Below, in pieces: positions 1 to 5,491 of a DNA stretch of 6,869 nt. Each line of letters begins with the position of its first letter. Within the stretch, counting starts at the first letter, position 1. Under the pieces are notes generated by a model, which was given only the letters and a program-made list of their open reading frames with translations, did not search any database and was not told the origin of the DNA. A program made the position numbers and the translations under genes. The stretch covers positions 1 through 6,869 of the forward strand of contig CAZNNT010000033.1 in the NCBI GenBank assembly GCA_964574495.1, read 5' to 3'. The stretch comes from HO2-45-28 sp964574495 (GTDB taxonomy: Bacteria; Patescibacteriota; Minisyncoccia; HO2-45-28).

Positions 1-609
1 CATTATATCCCTGGCCTCGGGCAAAGAAACGAACCCGCCCAAAGCAAAAAGCCAAACGCCGTAAGGCAGAAACCAATTACCTGAAACGCCGGATAGAAAG
101 TTTTCAAGACGCACGAAGCTGAAAGAAGAACCAAAAAGATAAAAAACGAAAATAAATAAGGGTATTGTAAGATAAAAATTTATTGTGCCGATGCGTTCAA
201 ACCCGAATAAACTCAAGAGTGCCGCGACCGCAAAAAAAATGAGCGTTAATGAAGCGACTGAAGGAAACGGAAAAAGCGCTGATAAAAAAATGCCGCCCAA
301 AAGGCCGTAAACCAAAAGCGTGCCGTAATAACTGAAAACCGTAACGACCAAAGCGAACTTTTCGGACTTTGAACCGAAAAACCGGCGCACATAGCCGGTA
401 AAACGCATCTGGCCGTCAGTCAAATAAGCCACTTCCCCGTACATCAAATGCAAAACCAGCATAAAAAACATCGCCACGAGGAAATGTAAAACTCCCCAAA
501 AAATTCCCGCGCGGGAAAAAACAAAAGGCAGAGCGAACATCCCCGCGCCGAAAATCATCCCGACCAAAGTCCCCAAACCGTCGCNNNNNNNNNNCGGTAC
601 AATCGCCAT
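1..609 (-). CDS. Amino-acid permease, HAAAP/APC-superfamily type (partial, C-terminus outside window)
   Basis: This is the N-terminal 203 codons of a polytopic inner-membrane transporter that probably imports an amino acid by ion symport. From the first Met, residues 13-28 read GTLVGMIFGAGMFALP, matching the first-helix motif G-T-x-[IV]-G-x-[IG]-x-G-A-G-x-[FI]-x-L-P of amino-acid permeases. Hydrophobic segments lie near 11-33, 37-58, 85-112, 117-136 and 143-160. Residues 182-198 (PYGVWLFALGGFVSLPE) resemble the sixth-helix region of aromatic amino-acid (HAAAP) permeases. Such proteins are usually near 370-420 residues, so about half is missing. The ATG at 607-609 directly follows the TAA stop of the MgtC-like gene, so translation is probably coupled. 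A run of 10 N covers residues 6-9; the frame stays open across it if the gap length is right. Family is fairly sure; the substrate cannot be told. Confidence 0.8.
   Translation of the reverse strand, partial: MAIVPXXXXDGLGTLVGMIFGAGMFALPFVFSRAGIFWGVLHFLVAMFFMLVLHLMYGEVAYLTDGQMRFTGYVRRFFGSKSEKFALVVTVFSYYGTLLVYGLLGGIFLSALFPFPSVASLTLIFFAVAALLSLFGFERIGTINFYLTIPLFIFVFYLFGSSFSFVRLENFLSGVSGNWFLPYGVWLFALGGFVSLPEARDIM
585..594. other. Assembly gap (10 N) inside the permease gene
   Basis: Ten consecutive N lie 16 codon positions or fewer from the permease start. With exactly 10 bases the frame from the ATG at 607-609 into the clear permease sequence is kept open (Met-Ala-Ile-Val-Pro, three unknown residues, one partial codon, then Asp-Gly-Leu-Gly). 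A conventional placeholder gap of unknown length would make that agreement a one-in-three chance. Confidence 0.97.
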
Positions 610-1083
610 TTAGACATCGCCGTCGTCTTCCTCTCCTTCTCTTGGCGCCGGCCTCGGAAGCCGTTTTTCCACCAGACGCACGCCCCACAAAATAAAAAGG
701 GTGATTATCGTCGTATAAATAGCTATGGAAAAAAAACCCACGCCCGCGGCCATGCCTATCGCGGCCGCGGCCCAAACGCCCGCTGCCGTGGTTAAACCGC
801 GAACGGCGTTGCCTTTAAGAAATATAAGGCCCGCGCCGATAAAACCTATGCCGACCACAACTTGAGCCGCGACCCTCGCGGGGTCTCGAAATCCACCGCT
901 TTCAAATCCGAATATTGAAATCGCGGTAAAAAGAGCCGCGCCCATAGAAACAAGCGCGTGAGTTCTTATGCCGGCTTCTTTGTGTTTGTAAAAACGCTCA
1001 AAACCGATAATCGCGCCCAAAATCGCGGCTAATAAAATCCTGAGCGTCATTTCCCGCGTCAATGGATCAAAAAAGACGCTCAT
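610..1083 (-). CDS. MgtC/SapB-family membrane protein
   Basis: A 157-residue integral membrane protein with the conserved core of the MgtC/SapB family. Recognisable blocks are GFER (27-30), AGIRTHALVSMGAALF (37-52), RDPARVAAQVVVGIGFIGAG (66-85) and VRGLTTAAGVWAAAAIG (94-110). Predicted helices lie near 12-29, 41-60, 70-90, 97-115 and 117-136. MgtC of Salmonella is longer (about 230 residues) and has a C-terminal soluble domain; this is the short form, ending in an acidic tail (EGEEDDGDV). MgtC modulates the F-type ATP synthase and growth under low magnesium in pathogens; the role of free-living short homologues is not settled. Its ATG overlaps the TGA of the SLOG gene by 4 bp (ATGA), and its TAA abuts the permease ATG, so the three genes form one operon. 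An internal Met at residue 12 is a possible but less favoured start. Confidence 0.9.
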   Translation of the reverse strand: MSVFFDPLTREMTLRILLAAILGAIIGFERFYKHKEAGIRTHALVSMGAALFTAISIFGFESGGFRDPARVAAQVVVGIGFIGAGLIFLKGNAVRGLTTAAGVWAAAAIGMAAGVGFFSIAIYTTIITLFILWGVRLVEKRLPRPAPREGEEDDGDV

Positions 1084-1655
1084 ATCTCAATCACTTTTTC
1101 TTTACGGATAAGTTCAATCACACGCTCAACCAATTTTTTGGGGTCGGGGTCATAAACAATTTTTTCATTGGGACGATGCGACTTTGCGACTATTTCTTCA
1201 ATTAAATCGGCCGTGCCTCCGGTTCCTGTTAAAACGCCGATGGGTTTTTGGTCTTCAAAGGCGATAGTAAATTCATTGAGCGTGCCCATTCTGCCGCAGC
1301 CGATTATCACGGCGTCTGCCGAGCGGGTAAGTAAAAGATTCCTGCCGGAATAATCAAAGCCGGTATAGACAATCATATCCATATAGTCCACCGGCAATTT
1401 AAAACGCTCAATATGTTCTTTTTCGGTTGACGCCGGCGAAAGACCGATGGTGAACCCGTCTTCTTCTTTTGCGCCGATTGCCGCCCAATAAGGGAAGCCG
1501 GTAGTCGCGCCGTTAACCAAAACTCCTTTATGCCGCACGATTTCCCTGCCGAGCTCTTTTGCTTTTTCCAAAGCATCCGGCGCGCAATGGCCCGTTTCAG
1601 CCGCGCCCGATACGGCTATTTTGAATTTTAAGTGCGAATGGGGAGATGGTTTCAT
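1080..1655 (-). CDS. SLOG/LOG-family Rossmann protein (TIGR00725-like, 'lysine decarboxylase-like')
   Basis: A 191-residue soluble protein with a Rossmann-like SLOG fold. It opens with a beta strand and glycine turn (KIAVSGAAE, 12-20), has VLVNGATTGFPYWAAIGAKE (45-64), then GRNLLLTRSADAVI (104-117) leading into GCGRMGTLNE (119-128). This last block aligns with the PGGxGTxxE motif of LOG cytokinin-activating phosphoribohydrolases; Arg105 and Glu128 occupy the positions of catalytic Arg and Glu, but the Pro-Gly of the canonical motif is Gly-Cys. SLOG proteins bind nucleotides or related ligands, and LOG enzymes cleave ribose-5-phosphate from nucleoside monophosphates; the true substrate here is unknown. 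It is first in an operon with MgtC-like and permease genes. No Shine-Dalgarno site is visible; a TATAAT box lies 6 nt before the ATG, supporting this start on a leaderless message. The label 'lysine decarboxylase' used for this family is misleading. Confidence 0.85.
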   Translation of the reverse strand: MKPSPHSHLKFKIAVSGAAETGHCAPDALEKAKELGREIVRHKGVLVNGATTGFPYWAAIGAKEEDGFTIGLSPASTEKEHIERFKLPVDYMDMIVYTGFDYSGRNLLLTRSADAVIIGCGRMGTLNEFTIAFEDQKPIGVLTGTGGTADLIEEIVAKSHRPNEKIVYDPDPKKLVERVIELIRKEKVIEI

Positions 1656-1661
1656 TAAATT

Positions 1662-1690
1662 ATTATATCCCGAAATGTTTTTAGCAACAA
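1662..1690 (-). promoter_or_regulatory. Sigma70-type promoter for the SLOG-MgtC-permease operon, leaderless layout
   Basis: On the minus strand, TTGTTG (1685-1690) and a perfect TATAAT (1662-1667) are separated by 17 nt. The TATAAT ends 6 nt before the ATG (AATTTA between), so transcription would begin at or within a base or two of the start codon. No ribosome binding site lies in the usual place. Confidence 0.7.
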
Positions 1691-1717
1691 ACGGGGTGAA
1701 TTAATACAATCAAATCA

Positions 1718-1746
1718 TTGACGGGGAAATTGAAAAGAGTTATATA
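1718..1746 (+). promoter_or_regulatory. Sigma70-type promoter of the 68-codon orphan gene
   Basis: TTGACG (1718-1723) and TATATA (1741-1746) are spaced by exactly 17 nt, five of six matches at both hexamers. Transcription would start near 1753, leaving a leader of about 44 nt. It is divergent from the operon promoter at 1662-1690, and the two -35 boxes are only 27 nt apart. Confidence 0.72.
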
Positions 1747-1756
1747 GGATACAGAT

Positions 1757-1775
1757 GTAAATTTCCGGAGTTTAC
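1757..1775 (+). promoter_or_regulatory. Imperfect inverted repeat in the leader of the orphan gene
   Basis: GTAAA (1757-1761) and TTTAC (1771-1775) flank a central TCCGGA; with two G-U pairs a short hairpin can form in the RNA immediately after the predicted start site and just before the Shine-Dalgarno site. It could equally be a DNA operator of dyad symmetry at the promoter. Short and unproven. Confidence 0.35.
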
Positions 1776-1780
1776 CCAAA

Positions 1781-1790
1781 AGGAGGAGGT
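1781..1790 (+). promoter_or_regulatory. Very strong Shine-Dalgarno site deciding a GTG start
   Basis: AGGAGGAGGT contains AGGAGGT, complementary to the 16S rRNA 3' end over at least seven bases, and sits 6 nt before the GTG at 1797. No other start codon with an open frame is placed as well, so this fixes the start of the 68-codon gene. Confidence 0.75.
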
Positions 1791-1796
1791 TAATCC

Positions 1797-2003
1797 GTGT
1801 CCGCGAATTGCCTATATGAAGAAGAGAGAAATAGTGTGATAAAAAGAATAAGATTTGTAATAAAAAGGACAAAATGTCTACACCGTCTTACAGCATCGGA
1901 TATCCCGCGCGGAATCGATTCTGATGACCTTATAATTCCCTGCGAACAAGATCCAGAGTGTCCTATAAAAAAACCTACCAAATCTGATAGGTTCAACAAA
2001 TAG
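1797..2003 (+). CDS. Orphan small protein, 68 residues, four cysteines; function unknown
   Basis: I do not recognise this protein. It starts at GTG under a near-ideal Shine-Dalgarno site and ends at TAG (2001-2003). The N-terminal half is basic (RNSVIKRIRFVIKRTKCLHR, 11-30), with an amphipathic stretch around VIKRIRFVIKR; the C-terminal half is acidic then proline- and lysine-rich (DSDDLIIPCEQDPECPIKKP, 41-60). Cysteines are at 5, 27, 49 and 55, the last pair as C-x5-C, which could bind a metal or form a disulfide, but no known zinc-ribbon spacing is present. There is no signal peptide and no membrane segment. It has its own promoter (1718-1746) and terminator (2008-2037), and it is transcribed opposite to its neighbours on both sides. 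The complete signal set makes a real gene likely. A structured or regulatory RNA from the same unit is the main alternative. Confidence 0.62.
   Translation: MSANCLYEEERNSVIKRIRFVIKRTKCLHRLTASDIPRGIDSDDLIIPCEQDPECPIKKPTKSDRFNK
1966..1993 (-). terminator. Terminator-like hairpin on the minus strand, inside the 3' end of the orphan gene
   Basis: Read on the minus strand, AACCTATC and GGTAGGTT pair over 8 bp (one G-U) around a 6-nt loop and run straight into a T tract. It could stop antisense transcription entering the orphan gene from the right and protect the operon downstream. No gene ending here on this strand was found. Confidence 0.45.
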
Positions 2004-2007
2004 CCTG

Positions 2008-2037
2008 CGGCGCGGGAGATTTCTCCCCGCCGTTTTT
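2008..2037 (+). terminator. Rho-independent terminator of the orphan gene
   Basis: CGGCG (2008-2012) pairs with CGCCG (2028-2032) and GGGAG (2014-2018) with CTCCC (2023-2027), leaving one bulged C and a 4-nt loop, followed by TTTTT (2033-2037). The hairpin begins 4 nt after the TAG stop at 2003. Confidence 0.85.
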
Positions 2038-2231
2038 AGTTGCATTAAAAATTTTTAGTTTAAATAATGCCGCTCCGGAATATCAAATAATATAATCCGC
2101 CACTTTTTGTCTCATCTTTTCATTGGAGTGATGGCCATATTTTCTATGTCATAAGTTAATACTTCATGTTCTTACTAAACACTCGGTGTCTAGTATTTTC
2201 TAGAATTTATCCCTCACTGAAAATCCTAATG
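2038..2231. other. AT-rich intergenic stretch without recognisable gene
   Basis: Open frames on both strands are only about ten codons. It holds a 12-bp palindrome TAAAAATTTTTA (2046-2057), a 9-bp direct repeat TTTTTAGTT (2033-2041 and 2052-2060), and a small inverted repeat TCTAG/CTAGA (2189-2193 and 2200-2204). An isolated TATAAT lies near 2090 with no matching -35 box. None of these supports a named feature. Confidence 0.6.
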
Positions 2232-2262
2232 AAAAAACGGCTCGGGGTTGAACCGAGCCGTT
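2232..2262 (-). terminator. Rho-independent terminator of the 158-residue membrane-protein gene
   Basis: A perfect 10-bp stem (2236-2245 with 2253-2262, core CGGCTCGG/CCGAGCCG) with a 7-nt loop is followed on the minus strand by a run of six T (2232-2237, partly in the stem). It lies 28 nt beyond the stop codon of the membrane-protein gene. Confidence 0.9.
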
Positions 2263-2290
2263 GTCCTTGAACCTGCAAAGGCGCCAGCTG

Positions 2291-2767
2291 CTATGCCGAC
2301 TGCTCCTTTGCCGGCAGAAAGGGCATGATTGCCCTCCGAAAAACCATGCCGACAATGGGAAGAAGAGCAAAGAAACGAATAACGAAATTTTCTTCAGCCC
2401 CGTCTTCCTTTGCTGACGCTGCGGCGTACATGGCGATCCCAACGGCGAACACGGCGTTTATAAGAAGAGGAGGCAGCGAGAGAGTCATGACTGCCTCGTT
2501 TGACCAGACGACGGCGAATATGCGAATAACCGACCCGATAGCGAACGCGGTGGACCCAAAAGCGTTCGCAGCAGTAAGCCGGATATCTGACCAAGTGAAG
2601 ATCGCGAAAATGATAGCGATTGTCGCAACGGCGAACATGAAAATTATGGTGACCGACAGAGCGTTCGAAATATTACTCGTAAAGAAATAGGCGACCGCTC
2701 CGAACACCACAAAAACTCCCAACGCCATATCAAACCAATTCCCTACTCTCTTCAGGGCTTCCGACAT
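2291..2767 (-). CDS. Small polytopic membrane protein, family not recognised
   Basis: A 158-residue hydrophobic protein. Predicted helices lie near 12-30, 36-58, 66-88 and 93-117, with a possible fifth near 129-146; the N-terminus (MSEALKRVGNWFD) is short and charged, and a polar loop (SAKEDGAEEN, 118-127) precedes the last segment. No catalytic or transport motif is visible and I cannot name a family. The ATG at 2765-2767 is preceded by GGAAAGGG with 7-nt spacing, a standard Shine-Dalgarno site. The gene is transcriptionally isolated: promoter at 2825-2853 and terminator at 2232-2262. Its codon choice looks different from its neighbours: all three lysines use AAG and TTC is frequent, whereas the adjacent ribonuclease gene mostly uses AAA. 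A 121-codon open frame on the opposite strand here is a shadow. Gene status is secure; function is unknown. Confidence 0.8.
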   Translation of the reverse strand: MSEALKRVGNWFDMALGVFVVFGAVAYFFTSNISNALSVTIIFMFAVATIAIIFAIFTWSDIRLTAANAFGSTAFAIGSVIRIFAVVWSNEAVMTLSLPPLLINAVFAVGIAMYAAASAKEDGAEENFVIRFFALLPIVGMVFRRAIMPFLPAKEQSA

Positions 2768-2824
2768 TTCCTTTCCCTTTCCTGGTTTTGGGTTTATTGA
2801 AAGGACAAACTTCTATTCTCTTCT

Positions 2825-2853
2825 GTTATACTACCAAATCACATACTTGTCAA
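2825..2853 (-). promoter_or_regulatory. Near-consensus sigma70 promoter of the 158-residue membrane-protein gene
   Basis: On the minus strand a perfect TTGACA (2848-2853) and TATAAC (2825-2830) are separated by exactly 17 nt. The -35 box overlaps the TGA stop of the upstream ribonuclease gene (2850-2852). Transcription would start near 2818, giving a leader of about 50 nt before the Shine-Dalgarno-led ATG. It is the best-matched promoter in the window and predicts strong constitutive expression. Confidence 0.85.
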
Positions 2854-4199
2854 ATATCAAAACTGTTGGCGTATCCGGGCGCTACGGCGTCAATCCCAAG
2901 ATAATCCCGAACACGTTGTACCAAAAATAACGCCGCGGCCGGCTCGCCCTGAACAATAAAAACTTTTTTCAAAGTATCAGCGGAGTTTCTAATAAAATCC
3001 AGAAGCATTTCGCGGTCAGGGTGGGCCGAATAACCCTGAATAGTTTCAACCCTACATTTTATCGGCACATCTTCGCCAAAAATTTTAACCGACCTCGCGC
3101 CGTCTTGAATCTGGCGGCCACGGGAACCCGCGGCCTGATATCCTATCATCAAAATCGCGGAATTAGGGTCGGACAAATAACGACGCTCGTGATGCAAAAT
3201 CCTTCCGCCCGTGGACATGCCGGAGCCGGCAATAATAATTTTGGGCGCGGGCACTTCATTTATTTGTTTTGATTCTTCCGTGGTAAGAGTAAATTTCAAC
3301 ATGGGGAATTTAAAAACCTTATCTCCAGAATCAATAATATATTTTGCTTCCTTATTATAGTAGCGCTCGTATTTTCTATAAACCTCGGTCGCGCGAATGG
3401 CCAGGGGAGAATCAAGAAAAACCGGCACTTCCGGAATCCTCCCTTCCTCAACAAGGGAATTTAATTCAAAAAGCAATTCCTGCGTGCGCTCCAAAGAAAA
3501 GGCCGGAATCATCAAAACCCCTTTTTTCTTAATCGTGTTTTCAATGACGCGCTCAATTTTTAATTTTCTTTGTTCGCGGTCTTCATGCAAACGGTCGCCG
3601 TAAGTGCTTTCAACAGTCAAAAAATCGGCGCCGGTTATTTTCTCGGTTGGCCGTAAAAGTGGCGCGGGCGGATTGCCGAGGTCGCCTGAAAAAATAATTT
3701 TTTTGTTTTCGGCCTTAATTTCAATCATTGCCGAGCCCAAAATATGTCCGGCATCAAGCAATTGAATTTCAAAGTCGCCGATATTTTTTTCTTCGTGATA
3801 TTCCAAGTCCTCCCAGTTCTGCATGGCGCTTGCCAAATCATTTTCGTCAAAAAGCAGGCCTTCTTTGCCGTTTTCGGCTAAGCCCTTTTTCAAAAGCTGG
3901 AGATTGTCTTCAAGCATTATTTTCGCGAGTTCTTTCGTAGCCGGAGTTGAATAAACCTTGCCCGCAAATCTTTCTCTAAATAATTTCGGGATTCTTCCGA
4001 TGTGGTCAACATGCGCGTGGGTTATAAAAACCGCCTTGATTTCAGACGCGTTAAACGGAAACGGCTCGTGGTTTCGCGCTTCGCAAATCTTCGGGCATTG
4101 AAAAAGCCCGCAATCAACCAGGATTTTGGTTTTCGCCGCCTCCAAAAGATAACATGCTCCCGTAACCTCCTGCGCTCCGCCGTAAAACGAAAGTTTCAT
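2850..4199 (-). CDS. Metallo-beta-lactamase/beta-CASP ribonuclease (CPSF73/TTHA0252-like)
   Basis: A complete 449-residue zinc-dependent ribonuclease of the MBL-fold, beta-CASP, RMMBL type, which cuts or trims RNA in the cytoplasm. Metal ligands are all present: HAHVDH (61-66), His152 in GHILGS, and Asp173 in SGDLG. The beta-CASP motifs follow: acidic motif A at Glu197 (VESTYGD), PAFSLERTQELL (232-243), DSPLAI (263-268), motif B at His336/His337 (GSGMSTGGRILHHERRYL, 325-342), and motif C His393 in GYSAHPD (389-395). The RMMBL tail runs to VFIVQGEPAAA (413-423). Length fits bacterial and archaeal homologues such as Thermus TTHA0252. It lacks the extended C-terminal domain of RNase J. No Shine-Dalgarno site precedes the ATG; TATAAT boxes lie 6 and 16 nt upstream. 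It follows the thiolase terminator, so it is its own unit. The exact RNA targets cannot be read from sequence. Confidence 0.93.
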   Translation of the reverse strand: MKLSFYGGAQEVTGACYLLEAAKTKILVDCGLFQCPKICEARNHEPFPFNASEIKAVFITHAHVDHIGRIPKLFRERFAGKVYSTPATKELAKIMLEDNLQLLKKGLAENGKEGLLFDENDLASAMQNWEDLEYHEEKNIGDFEIQLLDAGHILGSAMIEIKAENKKIIFSGDLGNPPAPLLRPTEKITGADFLTVESTYGDRLHEDREQRKLKIERVIENTIKKKGVLMIPAFSLERTQELLFELNSLVEEGRIPEVPVFLDSPLAIRATEVYRKYERYYNKEAKYIIDSGDKVFKFPMLKFTLTTEESKQINEVPAPKIIIAGSGMSTGGRILHHERRYLSDPNSAILMIGYQAAGSRGRQIQDGARSVKIFGEDVPIKCRVETIQGYSAHPDREMLLDFIRNSADTLKKVFIVQGEPAAALFLVQRVRDYLGIDAVAPGYANSFDI

Positions 4200-4205
4200 T
4201 TGTTT

Positions 4206-4224
4206 ATTATATTTTATTATACCA
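4206..4224 (-). promoter_or_regulatory. Tandem -10 boxes for the beta-CASP ribonuclease, leaderless or very short leader
   Basis: Two perfect TATAAT hexamers lie on the minus strand at 4206-4211 and 4216-4221. The proximal one ends 6 nt before the ATG (AAACAA between), a leaderless spacing. The distal one is an extended -10 (TGGTATAAT, 4216-4224) and would give a leader of about 10 nt. No good -35 box is seen; that region is occupied by the thiolase terminator. Neither option leaves room for a Shine-Dalgarno site. Confidence 0.65.
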
Positions 4225-4228
4225 AATT

Positions 4229-4252
4229 AAAAAGCCCGCGATACTCACGGGC
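4229..4252 (-). terminator. Rho-independent terminator of the thiolase gene
   Basis: On the minus strand GCCCGT (4247-4252) pairs with GCGGGC (4234-4239) around a 7-nt loop, followed by TTTTT (4229-4233). It starts 8 nt after the thiolase stop codon and separates thiolase from the ribonuclease gene. Confidence 0.8.
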
Positions 4253-4260
4253 CTCAAACT

Positions 4261-5469
4261 TCATGCCGATGTATTTTTAATAAGAATCGCCATTGCTCCG
4301 CCTCTGCCGTGGCAAGCGCAGGCAATGCCGTAACGGCCTCCGATTTCACGAAGCTGCTGGTCTACATTCATAACCAGACGCGCGCCAGAGGCCCCCAAAG
4401 GATGGCCGAGTGAAATCGCCCCTCCCCAAACATTCACTTTTTCAAAAGGGATACCCAAATCCCGCATCGCGTAAATCGGCACGACCGCGAAGGCCTCGTT
4501 GATTTCAAAAAAATCAATGTCTTTTACGGTCAGCCGATTCCGGCCCAAAAGATCCCTGATCGCGCCTACCGGAGAGGTCGTATACCATATCGGGTCCTGA
4601 TTAAAACTTACAAAATCAACCAATCTGGCTTTCGGCAAAATGCGCATTTTTCTGGCCGTTCTGGAGTCGCCCAGAAGAAGAACCGCCGCCCCATCGGCAA
4701 TCTGCGAAGATGTCGCGGCAGTAACGGTTCCATTTTGGGAAAAAGCGGGTTTCAGGCCTTTGATTTTTTCCGAATCCAGATGACGAACGCATTCATCTTT
4801 TGTTCCCTTATCGCAAATCTGACGATCAAACGCGCCCGCCTCTCGAGTCGATAAAACCCTTTCAAAACTGGCGCGGGCGTACGCTTCTTGAGCTTCGCGC
4901 GAAATCGCGTGAACTTCCGCGCACATATCCGCCAACTCTCCCATTGTCCTCCATTTAGAAGTAGTCGTATCAAGAAGGCCGTCAAAAATCATGCTGTCAT
5001 ACATCAGAGGTTCATCACCTTTCAAAAGCTGGCGAGACATAACACTCCATTCCGGTCCGACCTTTTTATCGCGCCGTTCCAAAAGATACGGCGCCCTTGA
5101 CATATTTTCCATTCCGCCAGCCAGCATCAGACCTGCCTCGCCTATCTGAATTTCACGGCTTGCCGCCTGCAAAGCGTAAAGAGATGAAGCGCAAACCTTA
5201 TTAACCGAAACAGAATTAACGGTTTTGGACAAACCGGCAAGCAGAGCCGCCTGTTTGACCGGCGCCTGTCCGACGCCCGCGAAATAAACTTGACCAAGGA
5301 CAAGGCCGCCGATTGAGCTGAATGCGGGAGGAAGATTCAAAGATTTGTATAATCCTTTTATAGCCGCGGCCGCAAGACAAGGCGCCGGAACATCTTTGAA
5401 AAGACCAAAAAATTTTCCGAAAGGAGTACGACACGCTCCGAGAACATAAACTCCGCGCTTTCTGGACAT
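4261..5469 (-). CDS. Thiolase (acetyl-CoA C-acyltransferase family)
   Basis: A complete 402-residue thiolase, which either condenses two acyl-CoA (acetoacetyl-CoA synthesis) or cleaves 3-ketoacyl-CoA. Catalytic groups are all visible: nucleophile Cys93 in NKVCASS (90-96), NEAFA (324-328), His356 in GHPLGASG (355-362) and Cys386 in CACHGRGGAMA (384-394), with a GGMENMS block (118-124) and TAATSSQIADGAA (250-262) also typical. Length matches the usual 390-400. The C-terminal CHGRGGAMA resembles the CNGGGGASA form found in many thiolases. The ATG has AAAGGGAGG 6 nt upstream, fixing the start. The gene lies 52 nt after the small membrane-protein gene and may be co-transcribed with it; a 32-bp palindrome fills that gap and could control it. 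A terminator follows. Sequence alone does not separate biosynthetic from degradative use; no beta-oxidation genes are in view. Confidence 0.93.
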   Translation of the reverse strand: MSRKRGVYVLGACRTPFGKFFGLFKDVPAPCLAAAAIKGLYKSLNLPPAFSSIGGLVLGQVYFAGVGQAPVKQAALLAGLSKTVNSVSVNKVCASSLYALQAASREIQIGEAGLMLAGGMENMSRAPYLLERRDKKVGPEWSVMSRQLLKGDEPLMYDSMIFDGLLDTTTSKWRTMGELADMCAEVHAISREAQEAYARASFERVLSTREAGAFDRQICDKGTKDECVRHLDSEKIKGLKPAFSQNGTVTAATSSQIADGAAVLLLGDSRTARKMRILPKARLVDFVSFNQDPIWYTTSPVGAIRDLLGRNRLTVKDIDFFEINEAFAVVPIYAMRDLGIPFEKVNVWGGAISLGHPLGASGARLVMNVDQQLREIGGRYGIACACHGRGGAMAILIKNTSA

Positions 5470-5491
5470 TCACTGCCTCCCTTTTTGCGTG

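Noticed and set aside
416..775. 119-codon minus-strand frame rich in Gly and Arg across the N gap
   Set aside because: It overlaps the clear MgtC-like and permease frames, has low-complexity composition from G/C-rich codon positions, and passes through unknown bases.
1681..1999. Two minus-strand frames (63 and 69 codons) over the orphan gene region
   Set aside because: No ribosome site or -10 box precedes them, and they cover the promoter and coding region of the better supported plus-strand unit.
2038..2231. Possible small RNA or peptide gene in the AT-rich gap
   Set aside because: Only frames of about ten codons; the TATAAT near 2090 has no -35 partner; the palindromes are short and AT-only, as expected by chance in such composition.
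2325..2690. 121-codon plus-strand frame opposite the 158-residue membrane-protein gene
   Set aside because: No ribosome site or promoter on that strand, whereas the minus-strand gene has promoter, ribosome site, membrane helices and terminator.
2850..4199. Calling the beta-CASP protein RNase J
   Set aside because: It lacks the RNase J insertion arrangement and C-terminal domain and, at 449 residues with CPSF73-like motif A-C spacing, fits the TTHA0252-type group better.
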